A stretch of 64,000 bases of DNA from 2-02-FULL-43-13 sp043813805. GTDB lineage: Bacteria; Patescibacteriota; Minisyncoccia; Minisyncoccales; MHMH01. The stretch is from assembly GCA_043813805.1 (NCBI GenBank), contig JBDRKR010000010.1:1-64000 (forward strand), in the 5' to 3' direction. Shown here piece after piece: positions 56,184 through 63,906 of this stretch. Positions within the stretch are counted from its first letter, which is position 1. Every line of letters begins with the position of its first letter. Both the position numbers and the translations under genes were made by a program. Below the pieces are notes generated by a model. That model was given only the letters and a program-made list of their open reading frames with translations, was not told the origin of the DNA and made no database searches.

Positions 56184-56623
56184 ATGGTGGCAAGGTGGCT
56201 AAGTGGTTTCTACTTGGAGTGGCGGCAATTATCGTTCTCGGGGTGGTGGGTTTCGGGATCACCATGATTTTCCGTCCATTTCAGGTGGCGGAGAAGGTTA
56301 CAGATCCGGACCGGGCGCTCTACACCTATGAGTGGTTTTTCAACACGAAGGCATCGGTGGATAGCTACGCCGCCCAGGTGAAAGTGGCTTCGGCGGCGGT
56401 TGAAACCTTCAAGCAAGACCATGTCAGTAACCTGGAGAGCTATCAGAACAGTACGGAGTTGTCGAGATTGCGGGCAGTGGAACAAGGGTTGAGGAACCAA
56501 TTAATTACCACGATAAACCAGTACAACGCCAATGCCCAAAATAAGAGTCGAAGCATCTTCAAAGACTGGAATCTGCCGGCTTCGCTCTCGGTAACCCAGG
56601 ACGGCAGAGTGGTAGCTAATTAG
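56180..56623 (+). CDS. Single-span membrane protein, unknown
   Basis: A 147-residue protein with an N-terminal helix (FLLGVAAIIVLGVVGFGITM) and an extracytoplasmic helical domain (YTYEWFFNTKASVDSYAAQV, LRAVEQGLRNQLITTINQYN) that resembles LemA-like helical bundles by eye. It has a strong AAAGGAGG site and is 18 bp upstream of a lipoprotein gene. Confidence 0.65.
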   Translation: MNGGKVAKWFLLGVAAIIVLGVVGFGITMIFRPFQVAEKVTDPDRALYTYEWFFNTKASVDSYAAQVKVASAAVETFKQDHVSNLESYQNSTELSRLRAVEQGLRNQLITTINQYNANAQNKSRSIFKDWNLPASLSVTQDGRVVAN

Positions 56624-56641
56624 TAAAGGGAGGAAAGAAAG

Positions 56642-57124
56642 ATGAAAAAGGTTATTGCGGTTTTAGTGGTCATCCTGCTGGCGGTAGCGGTTCTGACGGG
56701 TTGTAGTACGATGCAAGAGGAGTGGGCTAATAGTTCTCGGCAAATGAGTAAATATCAAAAAACGCAACCCATACCGGTGTTAGACTTTTCCAATACTCGG
56801 CAAGCGGTTATCGATCGGATTAATCGGTGGAGCGACCCTAATAAGATCAGTTATGTTTATCTTCTTGGCGACACCGGGGTGGTTATAGCTTTTTATACCG
56901 CAAAAGGCAGTATAGAGAGTAAAAGAAGCTACCTGTCTCCCGTACAGGGGCAGTATGGCGACTTACCTGATGTCGACGGAACGTACGGAGACAACAAGGA
57001 TGCCATTTTCTTTTTTACTACGGAAGGAGCTTACGTGGAATGGCCCGGATTATATCTGTGGTCGGATCAGCCTCTGAAACTTACCACGCAACCAGTTTTG
57101 GTCTATACTGCACCTTTGAAATGA
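56642..57124 (+). CDS. Lipoprotein, unknown
   Basis: A 160-residue protein with a lipoprotein signal (VVILLAVAVLTGC, Cys21 in LTGC). The mature part (SYVYLLGDTGVVIAFYTAKG, EGAYVEWPGLYLWSDQPLKL) looks beta-rich and recalls a family with WPG-type motifs. It forms an operon with the preceding membrane protein. Confidence 0.75.
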   Translation: MKKVIAVLVVILLAVAVLTGCSTMQEEWANSSRQMSKYQKTQPIPVLDFSNTRQAVIDRINRWSDPNKISYVYLLGDTGVVIAFYTAKGSIESKRSYLSPVQGQYGDLPDVDGTYGDNKDAIFFFTTEGAYVEWPGLYLWSDQPLKLTTQPVLVYTAPLK

Positions 57125-57127
57125 AGT

Positions 57128-57168
57128 AAAAAAAAGCGGCATTGACTTTGAGTCTTTGCCGCTTTTTG
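57128..57168 (+). terminator. Intrinsic terminator
   Basis: AAAAAGCGGC/GCCGCTTTTT stem. Confidence 0.75.
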
Positions 57169-57195
57169 TTTGATGATAATATTATTTAAAAAAAC

Positions 57196-57224
57196 AACCC
57201 CGCCCTCACGTGAGGGCGGGGTTT
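57196..57224. terminator. Bidirectional GC-rich terminator
   Basis: AACCCCGCCCTCA/TGAGGGCGGGGTT stem, placed after the minus-strand zinc-ribbon gene. Confidence 0.75.
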
Positions 57225-57235
57225 CATTCTAAAGA

Positions 57236-57424
57236 TTAGCGTCCAAATCTTTGGGTGCGTCTCTTGGAATGACAATCGCGGCAATAGATCGGTCTGTCTC
57301 CAGAAGGCTGAAAGGGAAGCTCGGTGATCTCTGTTCCGCAATCGGAACATTTCCAGCTTCCTTTTACCATTTCTCTGGGAGCAAAATCTCTAGCCGGTCG
57401 GTCGTCAAATTTCTTGAATTCCAT
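57236..57424 (-). CDS. Zinc-ribbon protein (CxxC-x18-CxxC)
   Basis: A 62-residue protein with CSDCGTEITELPFQPSG and YCRDC, the pattern of small CxxC-x17-CxxC ribbons with one extra residue. An RQ/KR-rich tail follows. Such proteins are abundant in Patescibacteria and their role is unclear. Promoter on the minus strand: TTGACA (57540-57535), 16 nt, TATAAT (57518-57513). The leader carries AAAGGTCG and can fold as AGCGAC/GTCGCT. Confidence 0.85.
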   Translation of the reverse strand: MEFKKFDDRPARDFAPREMVKGSWKCSDCGTEITELPFQPSGDRPIYCRDCHSKRRTQRFGR

Positions 57425-57445
57425 TGTTTTGCTTAAATTAAATAG

Positions 57446-57453
57446 CGACCTTT
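57446..57453 (-). promoter_or_regulatory. AAAGGTCG leader element (copy 5)
   Basis: Minus strand, 21 nt before the zinc-ribbon ATG, followed by CTATTTAATTTAAG. No Shine-Dalgarno. Confidence 0.45.
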
Positions 57454-57512
57454 TTATGAATCCTAAGTCGCTATACTTAATCTAAGATACTTCGACTTAT
57501 TCATCTACGTGC

Positions 57513-57540
57513 ATTATACTCCCTTTGTACAACATGTCAA
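57513..57540 (-). promoter_or_regulatory. Promoter of zinc-ribbon gene
   Basis: Minus-strand TTGACA, 16 nt, TATAAT. Confidence 0.7.
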
Positions 57541-57592
57541 GGGGTGTGGTATGATATAATCAGTCGAAGTTGTTAATATTAATTTTAAACTT

Positions 57593-57991
57593 ATGAAAGG
57601 ATTTATTAATAATATCGAAAAATTAACACTGGCAAATAATAATTTTCGCAAGGTGTTGTATACCGCGAAGCACAGTCAGCTTGTTTTAATGAGCTTGGAG
57701 CCCGGCGAAGAAATCGGGGAGGAAATTCATGATACTCTGGATCAGTTTTTCCGATTTGAAAAGGGCAAAGGTAAAGTGGTAATCGAAGGGAAAGAATCTG
57801 AAATAACCGACGGATCGGCTGTTGTGATTCCGGCGGGGACTAACCACAACATTATTAATACTTCTCAACAGGAAGCGTTGAAACTTTATACGATTTATTC
57901 TCCGCCCAACCACACTGATGGCGTCGAATTTAAAACAAAAGAAGAAGCCGAGGCATCCGACGAACACTTTGACGGAAAGCTCAGCGAATAA
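57593..57991 (+). CDS. Cupin-domain protein
   Basis: A 132-residue single-domain cupin. The metal motif 1 is EIGEEIHDTLDQFFRFEKG and motif 2 is VVIPAGTNHNIINTS. Ligands are His in EIHD and NHN with Gln/Glu between. Likely an isomerase or binding protein of unknown substrate; close relatives are widespread in anaerobes. Confidence 0.9.
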   Translation: MKGFINNIEKLTLANNNFRKVLYTAKHSQLVLMSLEPGEEIGEEIHDTLDQFFRFEKGKGKVVIEGKESEITDGSAVVIPAGTNHNIINTSQQEALKLYTIYSPPNHTDGVEFKTKEEAEASDEHFDGKLSE

Positions 57992-57997
57992 ATTAAG

Positions 57998-58048
57998 AAA
58001 AGAGGGAGTCGATGACTCCCTTTTTTCTTGGGCGATTTGTGATAAGAT
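57998..58048 (+). promoter_or_regulatory. Terminator and downstream -10
   Basis: AGGGAGTC GATGACTCCCT hairpin and T6, then TAAGAT (58043-58048) 8 nt before ATG 58057. Confidence 0.6.
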
Positions 58049-58056
58049 GATGAAAT

Positions 58057-58893
58057 ATGAATAAGAAAATCATTCTAGCCATATTGGTTATTTTAATTTT
58101 AGGAGGAGCTGCCGCTTATTTTAAGTTTTATTCCAATTCGGTGGCTGACGAGATATCGCCTTCGGGCTTGGTTATAGTTACGAGTCCTCGGGCCAATCAA
58201 ACCGTCCAAAGTCCGCTGATTGTTAAGGGAGAGGCTAAGGGTTTTTGGTTTTTTGAAGCAAGCTTCCCGATTAAGATTTTAGATGAAAACGGCAATGTTT
58301 TGGGCCAGGGGATCGCCCAGGCCAAATCCGATTGGATGACCGAAGAATTCGTGCCCTTTGAAGCTACGCTTGATTTTGAAGCTCCGGTCACCGAAAAAGG
58401 ATTTTTGGTTTTAAAAAAAGATAATCCTTCGGGGCTTCCCGAAAACGATGCAGAGTTTCGGATTCCGGTCGTTTTAGAAAAAACTCAAGCTAAACAAACA
58501 ATTGATCTTTATTATTACAATCCCGAGTTGGATAAAGATGAATCGGGTAATATTATGTGCAGCAAGCAGGGGCTTGTTCAAATCCAAAGAAAAATTCCCG
58601 TTACCCAAACGCCGATTCAGGATACGATAAAACTTTTAATAAAAGGCGAATTAATCGGCGAAGAAAGGGAGCGGGGCATCAGTACTGAATATCCTTTGCC
58701 GGGATTTTCTTTAGAAAGCGTTCCCTCATTTAAAGACGGTGTTTTAACGCTTCAATTTAATGACCCCGACAATAAAACAGGTGGAGGAGCCTGCAGAGTA
58801 GGCATCTTATGGTTTCAGATTGAAGACACGGCCAAGCAGTTCGCCGGGGTCACTCAAGTACGTTTCTTACCCGAGGATCTTTTCCAGCCTTAA
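58057..58893 (+). CDS. Gmad2-GerMN protein
   Basis: A 278-residue exported protein. After the signal anchor, residues 35-140 form a Gmad2 immunoglobulin-like domain (IVTSPRANQTVQSPLIVKGE, then WFFEASFPIKILDENG). Residues 150-278 form a GerMN-like domain (TIDLYYYNPELDKD, IKLLIKGELIGEER, GVLTLQFND). The combination is standard in non-sporulating Patescibacteria and probably acts at the cell surface. Confidence 0.85.
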   Translation: MNKKIILAILVILILGGAAAYFKFYSNSVADEISPSGLVIVTSPRANQTVQSPLIVKGEAKGFWFFEASFPIKILDENGNVLGQGIAQAKSDWMTEEFVPFEATLDFEAPVTEKGFLVLKKDNPSGLPENDAEFRIPVVLEKTQAKQTIDLYYYNPELDKDESGNIMCSKQGLVQIQRKIPVTQTPIQDTIKLLIKGELIGEERERGISTEYPLPGFSLESVPSFKDGVLTLQFNDPDNKTGGGACRVGILWFQIEDTAKQFAGVTQVRFLPEDLFQP

Positions 58894-58901
58894 GTATTAC
58901 A

Positions 58902-60158
58902 ATGTTTAAAAATAACCAAACAATTTTTGATGTGGCGGTAATCGGCGCGGGCCCGGCGGGCCTGATGACTGCAGGCAGGGCGGCGGAACTTGGGAAGAAA
59001 GTGGTGCTTTTGGAAAAGAATAAAAAGCCGGGAAGGAAACTCGTGCTCACGGGTAAAGGCCGGTGCAACATCACCAATGCCGAATTCGATTTAAAAAAAT
59101 TGGTGGAAAACTACGGCAAAAAGGGCCAATTTCTTTTCCACGCTTTTCATGTTTTCGGCCCCCAAAAAGCCATTGAGTTTTTCGAGAAGTGGGGCTTAAA
59201 AACAAAAATAGAAAGAGGCAAGCGGGTTTTTCCGGTAAGCGATGATGCCCAAGATGTTCTGAATGTTTTTATCAAGTATTTGCTGAAGGGCAAGGTAAGC
59301 TTCGTTTACGGCACTCCTGTCATCGATATCGAAAGAAAAAAACATCACATCAATAAACTGATTTTAAAGGAGGGCGAAATTATCGCCAGGAACTATATTA
59401 TCTGCACCGGCGGCAAGTCTTATCCGGCCACTGGGTCTACCGGCGACGGCTATGAATGGGTAAAAAAGGTGGGCCATAGCATCGAAGGCTTGATGCCGGC
59501 TTTGGCGCCTCTAAAAATAAGAGAGAAATGGGTCGGGGGTCTTCAGGGTTTGAGTTTAAAAAACGTGGAAGTGACGATTCTCCAAGAAAATAAGAAAGAA
59601 TTCAGCGTTTTCGGCGAGTGTTTGTTCACGCATTTTGGGTTGTCCGGGCCGATTATTTTAGACGCAAGCCTGAAAGTCGGAGAACTTTTGCACGCCAAGG
59701 GCGGTGGAGCCGTCGAAATATCGCTTGATCTGAAGCCGGCTTTGGATTTTGAAACGCTGGACGCCCGGCTTCAGCGAGATTTACAAAAATACCACAATAA
59801 ACTTTTTCAGAATTGTTTGGACGATCTTCTGCCTCAAAAGATGATTCCGGTCATTATTAAGTTTTCCGGCATCGATCCCTTAAAAAAAGCGACTTATGTC
59901 ACCAGGGAAGAAAGGCATATTCTTGTCCGGCTTTTGAAGAATCTTAAAATGACGGTAGCCGGGCTTTCGGATTTTGAGTCGGCGATCGTAACGGCCGGCG
60001 GAGTTTCTTTGAAAGAAATCGACGACAAGACGATGAAATCACGGATTGTCGATAATTTATTCTTTGCCGGAGAAATTATTGACGTAACCGGGCCAAGCGG
60101 CGGGTTTAATCTGCAGATATGCTGGAGTACCGGGTATCTAGCTGGGGAAAACGCCTAA
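58902..60158 (+). CDS. HI0933/BaiN-like FAD-dependent oxidoreductase
   Basis: A 418-residue flavoprotein. The dinucleotide motif is AVIGAGPAGLMTAGRA near residue 10, followed by KKPGRKLVLTGKGRCNITNA. The C-terminal signature is TAGGVSLKEID and FFAGEIIDVTGPSGGFNLQI. The family oxidises or reduces unknown substrates, one member being bile-acid-related BaiN. Only 8 bp separate it from the Gmad2 gene. Confidence 0.93.
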   Translation: MFKNNQTIFDVAVIGAGPAGLMTAGRAAELGKKVVLLEKNKKPGRKLVLTGKGRCNITNAEFDLKKLVENYGKKGQFLFHAFHVFGPQKAIEFFEKWGLKTKIERGKRVFPVSDDAQDVLNVFIKYLLKGKVSFVYGTPVIDIERKKHHINKLILKEGEIIARNYIICTGGKSYPATGSTGDGYEWVKKVGHSIEGLMPALAPLKIREKWVGGLQGLSLKNVEVTILQENKKEFSVFGECLFTHFGLSGPIILDASLKVGELLHAKGGGAVEISLDLKPALDFETLDARLQRDLQKYHNKLFQNCLDDLLPQKMIPVIIKFSGIDPLKKATYVTREERHILVRLLKNLKMTVAGLSDFESAIVTAGGVSLKEIDDKTMKSRIVDNLFFAGEIIDVTGPSGGFNLQICWSTGYLAGENA

Positions 60159-60168
60159 TCTAATTGTT

Positions 60169-60212
60169 GGATTTACGAAATCCAACATATATGATGGGAT
60201 TTCGTAAATCCC
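60169..60212. repeat. 43-bp palindromic repeat, copy 2 (inverted)
   Basis: Arms GGATTTACGAAATCC and GGATTTCGTAAATCC around AACATATATGATG. Its reverse complement matches the copy at 48818-48860. Confidence 0.75.
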
Positions 60213-60223
60213 CAAAAAATGGC

Positions 60224-60251
60224 TTGACAGGGGTGCTTGGTGCGGTAAAAT
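60224..60251 (+). promoter_or_regulatory. Promoter in 60.2-kb spacer
   Basis: TTGACA (60224-60229), 16 nt, TAAAAT (60246-60251). No protein frame follows for more than 200 nt. Confidence 0.55.
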
Positions 60252-60257
60252 ATAAGT

Positions 60258-60338
60258 GTCATCGATGTCTTCGGATGTCTTTGACAAGAAGGGGATCCTT
60301 TTGCTTCGGCAATTGTGGTCCTCCTTTCTTTTTTATCT
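60258..60338 (+). ncRNA. Candidate small RNA
   Basis: About 80 nt from the predicted start to a T6 run. The second half can fold as AAGAAGGGGATCC...GGTCCTCCTTTCTT, capped by TTGC-TTCG-GCAA. No coding frame. The 60159-60471 spacer thus holds the 43-bp repeat, this RNA, a copy of the dispersed palindrome and the SDR promoter region. Confidence 0.45.
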
Positions 60339-60349
60339 GAACTATATAA

Positions 60350-60374
60350 GTGAAAGAGGTTTAGCCTCTTTCAT
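60350..60374. repeat. Dispersed palindrome, copy 6
   Basis: GTGAAAGAGG and CCTCTTTCATC around TTTAG. Located just after the small RNA candidate. Confidence 0.7.
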
Positions 60375-60471
60375 CTTTTGAGCAATTCAGGATCGGACAA
60401 TTTTATTTTAGGAGTAATTAGAGTATAATAAAATCAATCGGAATTAAAACGATTTTAATAAGATAAAATAT

Positions 60472-61233
60472 ATGGCTAATTTAAAAAACAAAGTAGCGGT
60501 TGTTACCGGGGCAAGAAGAGGAATGGGTCGGGCTCATGCTTTGGCATTGGCGAAAGCCGGAGCTAAAGTCGTGGTAGCCGATATTGCCTTAGAAGAATGC
60601 GAAAAAGTCGTTCAAGAAATTAAAAAAATCAAGGGCGAGGCGATTGCTATAAAATGCAACGTTACTAAAAAAGCAGAAGTGGATGCGATGATTCAAGCGG
60701 CCGTAAAAACATGGGGTAAGTTAGATATTTTGGTTAATAACGCCGGTATCGCCGAGTTTGCACCCTTCTTGCAAATGACCGAAGCGGAGTGGGATAAAAC
60801 CATTAATATTAACTTGAAAGGATATTTTCTTTGCGCTCAAACAGCGGCCAAAGAAATGGTAAAACAAAAGTCGGGAGCAATCGTTAACATCGCTTCGGTC
60901 GCAATGGGACAAATCGGAGTCGGATTTCCCAATCTTGCCCATTATTGCGCCTCCAAGGGCGGCATCGTGGGCATGAGTGAAGCGATGGCTATTGAACTCG
61001 CTCCTTATAATATCCGAGTTAATGTCGTTTCTCCGGGAGCTATTGATACTCCTATGATTGATCCGATTAAGCAAGATAAAGCCTCGATGGAAGGTATTTT
61101 GGGCCGAGTGCCTCTTCGTCGCGTAGGTAAACCCGAAGAGGTGGCGAATGCCGTTTTATTTTTAGCTTCAGATGACTCTTCGTATATAACAGGTTCTGTT
61201 GTGGTGGTTGACGGCGGTTGGTTAGCCGCTTAA
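60472..61233 (+). CDS. Short-chain dehydrogenase/reductase
   Basis: A 253-residue classical SDR. The cofactor motif is TGARRGMGRA (residues 13-22), NNAG is present (LVNNAGIAEF), the catalytic Ser is in IASVAM and YCASKGG supplies Tyr and Lys. The C-terminal GSVVVVDGGW is typical. It resembles FabG and acetoin/2,3-butanediol dehydrogenases; substrate unknown. It starts the operon with the hydrogenase genes (2 bp before NuoF-like), so it may exchange NAD(P)H with them. Confidence 0.92.
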   Translation: MANLKNKVAVVTGARRGMGRAHALALAKAGAKVVVADIALEECEKVVQEIKKIKGEAIAIKCNVTKKAEVDAMIQAAVKTWGKLDILVNNAGIAEFAPFLQMTEAEWDKTININLKGYFLCAQTAAKEMVKQKSGAIVNIASVAMGQIGVGFPNLAHYCASKGGIVGMSEAMAIELAPYNIRVNVVSPGAIDTPMIDPIKQDKASMEGILGRVPLRRVGKPEEVANAVLFLASDDSSYITGSVVVVDGGWLAA

Positions 61234-61235
61234 AT

Positions 61236-62234
61236 ATGGCACAGGATATTATTGCCAAACTTAAAGAAAGCAAACTTTTGGGCCGGAGCGGGTCGGGTTT
61301 TCCGACAGGCTTCAAATGGGAGATGGTGAAAAATGAAAAGGCCGTCAAGAAATATATTGTTTGCAACGCCGCTTCGGGCGAGCCGAAAGTGATGAAAGAC
61401 GAATATCTTTTAGAAAACCATGCCCAAGAAGTTGTCGAAGGCATAAAAATAGCGCTGGAAACATTTGAAAACAGCGAGGCTTTCATTTATCTGAGGAAAG
61501 ATTTTTACGCTAAATTTAAAGACAACTTAACCGAGTTAACCAAAGGGCTGCCTATTACTCTTATAAAAAAGCAGGGGGGCTACTTGGCCGGCGAGGAAAC
61601 GTGCCTGTGCGAAGCCATTGAAGAGAAAACTCCCGAGCCCAGGATTAAGCCGCCTTTCCCGACACAGGCCGGACTTTTCGGCCGTCCCACCTTGATTAAT
61701 AATGCGGAGACTTTCTATCACATTTCGCAAATCGCTCAAAATAAATACAAAAATACGCGTTTTTATACCATTGGCGGCCAGGTAAAGAAGAAAGGAGTTT
61801 TTGAAATGCCCGCGGATTGGCCGATTGAAAGAGTTTTGAAAGAAACCGGCAATTGGCCCAAGTTCGATTTCTTCGCCCAGGTGGGCGGAGGAGCGAGCGG
61901 CGAGATTCTTCTGCCTGATGAATTACAAAAGCCGGCCGGAGGGACGGGGGCGATTATTATATATGAAAAGAAGAAAACGCAGTGCTTAAAACTTATGAAA
62001 GAATGGGCCCAGTTTTTTCTTGAACAGAACTGCGACAAGTGCACGCCGTGCCGCGAAGGAGTTTTCAGGATAAACGAGATGCTAGGTAAGGGAAAAATTG
62101 ACGAAAAAACCCTGCAAGATATCGTTAATAATTTAAAAGAAGCGAGTTTTTGCGGATTAGGAAAAATCGCAGGCATTCCTTTTTCCAGATTCGCAAATAA
62201 AATATGCAAATCACTTTTAACGGAAAAAAAATAG
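61236..62234 (+). CDS. NuoF/HydB-like NADH-binding subunit
   Basis: A 332-residue FMN/NADH-binding protein. It opens at the family segment GRSGSGFPTGFKWEMVKN, carries GGYLAGEETCLCEAIE and NNAETF, and ends with the 4Fe-4S motif CDKCTPCREG...CGLG. It is shorter than HydB: no N-terminal thioredoxin-like 2Fe-2S domain and no C-terminal ferredoxins. I chose ATG 61236. It should pass NADH electrons to the hydrogenase; the NuoE-like partner is missing here. Confidence 0.9.
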   Translation: MAQDIIAKLKESKLLGRSGSGFPTGFKWEMVKNEKAVKKYIVCNAASGEPKVMKDEYLLENHAQEVVEGIKIALETFENSEAFIYLRKDFYAKFKDNLTELTKGLPITLIKKQGGYLAGEETCLCEAIEEKTPEPRIKPPFPTQAGLFGRPTLINNAETFYHISQIAQNKYKNTRFYTIGGQVKKKGVFEMPADWPIERVLKETGNWPKFDFFAQVGGGASGEILLPDELQKPAGGTGAIIIYEKKKTQCLKLMKEWAQFFLEQNCDKCTPCREGVFRINEMLGKGKIDEKTLQDIVNNLKEASFCGLGKIAGIPFSRFANKICKSLLTEKK

Positions 62235-63901
62235 CAGCGGTTGAGGGTAGAACTATTTTGGAAACAGCCAGAGCCAACGGCATTGATATACCGTCTTTAT
62301 GCTATCATCCGGATTTGGAAGTTAAAGCCAGCTGCCGTTTATGTTTGGTTTCAATCAGGGGCAAGAGAGGATTGCAGACCGCCTGTTCCACGCCCGTTGA
62401 GCCGGAGATGGAAATCGTGTCAGAGTCCGCCGAAATCAACCAGACGAGAAAAACCAACTTAGAGCTGCTTTTCGCCCAATATAAGAAAAGTTTGGGGGCC
62501 TGGGATGCGAATCCGGAGCTTTTAAGATTGGCCAAAAAATACCAGATTGACGTTCAAAGATTTTCCGACAGAAAAAAACATTATCCCAAATATCAGTTCG
62601 GTCCGGCGGTTTTATTCGATACCTCAAAATGCATTGATTGCCGCAATTGCGTTGATGCGTGCCGTCAGCAGTCGGTCAATTTTTTAGAAGTGAAAGAAAA
62701 GAAAACGTTTTTTCAGCCGACGCCCAGTCAGGATAAAAAAACAGATTGCATTTATTGCGGCCAGTGCGTAGTGCACTGTCCGGTAGCGGCGCTCTCGGCC
62801 GTACCCGAGTTTAACGAAGTGGAAAAGGCGCTTAAGCAAAAAGGTAAAACAGTTGTTTTCCAATTTGCGCCATCGATCAGAACGAGCATCGGGGAAGAAT
62901 TCAATTTGCCTTCAGGCGCGGTGGTGACTGAAAAAATAGTGGGAGCCCTTAAGGCATTGGGCGCCGAAAAGGTTTTTGATACGAGCGTCGGGGCCGATTT
63001 CACTTCGACCGAAGAGGCAAAAGAGCTTGTCGAAAAAATCCAAACAGGCAAGGGCGTTTGCTTAAGCTCTTGCTGCCCGTCGTGGGTGAAATACGTCGAG
63101 TTTTTTTATCCGGAATTCGTTCATTGCCTGGCGACAACCAGGTCTCCCCAGGTTATTTTGGGCGGTCTTATCAAAACCTATTTTGCGGGCAAAGATAAAA
63201 TCGATCCCAAAAAAATCGTGGTGGTTTCAATTATGCCCTGTACCGCCAAAAAATATGAAATCAGAAGAAAAGAGCTTGAAATCAACGGCATGAAACCGGT
63301 TGACTATGTTTTAACCACAAGAGAACTGACTCACCTTTTTAAAAAGCATGATATCGATTTAAAATCAGTCAAACCGGAGAAAGCCGACGATCCGCTGGGT
63401 CTGCCGACGGGAGGCGGAGTGATTTACGGGGCCAGCGGAGGGGTCGCCGAATCAGCCCTGAGGTCGGCCCATTTAATAATGTCAAAAACCAATTTGCCCA
63501 AGATAGAGTTTACGGAATTAAGAGGACTGCAAGGCATTAAGAAAGCTTTAATTAAAATGGGGGACCGCACTGTTAAAATGGCGGTAATTAACGGCATCGG
63601 CAACGCGAAAATCATTTTAGATGAATTGAAAAAAGATCCCAAGGCCTATGACGCGGTGGAGGTTATGGCGTGCCCGGGCGGTTGTATTGGCGGCGGCGGA
63701 CAGCCCGTGCCAACCGATGGCGAGATCAGATCTAAAAGGGCCAGCAGTCTTTACGAAATTGACGCAAAAAAACAGGAAAGAATCGCCCATTTAAATCCGG
63801 TGGTAAAAGAGGTCTACAAAGATTATCTTACCTCGGAAAAAATAATTAAAACCGTTTGCCATACAAATTACGCGCCCAAAAAGAAAGAAGTTAATTTTTA
63901 A
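62204..63901 (+). CDS. hydA: [FeFe] hydrogenase catalytic subunit
   Basis: A 565-residue hydrogenase. An N-terminal plant-type 2Fe-2S domain (CYHPDLEVKASCRLCLVS, TACS), two 4Fe-4S motifs (CIDCRNCVDACRQ, CIYCGQCVVHCP) and the H-cluster domain follow. H-cluster motifs: SSCCPSWVKY, MPCTAKKYE and EVMACPGGCIGGGGQP. The His-coordinated cluster of longer enzymes is absent. It overlaps the NuoF-like gene by 31 bp. It makes or takes up H2 with NADH or ferredoxin. The maturases HydE, HydF and HydG are not in the window. Confidence 0.95.
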   Translation: MQITFNGKKIAAVEGRTILETARANGIDIPSLCYHPDLEVKASCRLCLVSIRGKRGLQTACSTPVEPEMEIVSESAEINQTRKTNLELLFAQYKKSLGAWDANPELLRLAKKYQIDVQRFSDRKKHYPKYQFGPAVLFDTSKCIDCRNCVDACRQQSVNFLEVKEKKTFFQPTPSQDKKTDCIYCGQCVVHCPVAALSAVPEFNEVEKALKQKGKTVVFQFAPSIRTSIGEEFNLPSGAVVTEKIVGALKALGAEKVFDTSVGADFTSTEEAKELVEKIQTGKGVCLSSCCPSWVKYVEFFYPEFVHCLATTRSPQVILGGLIKTYFAGKDKIDPKKIVVVSIMPCTAKKYEIRRKELEINGMKPVDYVLTTRELTHLFKKHDIDLKSVKPEKADDPLGLPTGGGVIYGASGGVAESALRSAHLIMSKTNLPKIEFTELRGLQGIKKALIKMGDRTVKMAVINGIGNAKIILDELKKDPKAYDAVEVMACPGGCIGGGGQPVPTDGEIRSKRASSLYEIDAKKQERIAHLNPVVKEVYKDYLTSEKIIKTVCHTNYAPKKKEVNF

Positions 63902-63906
63902 AAAAT

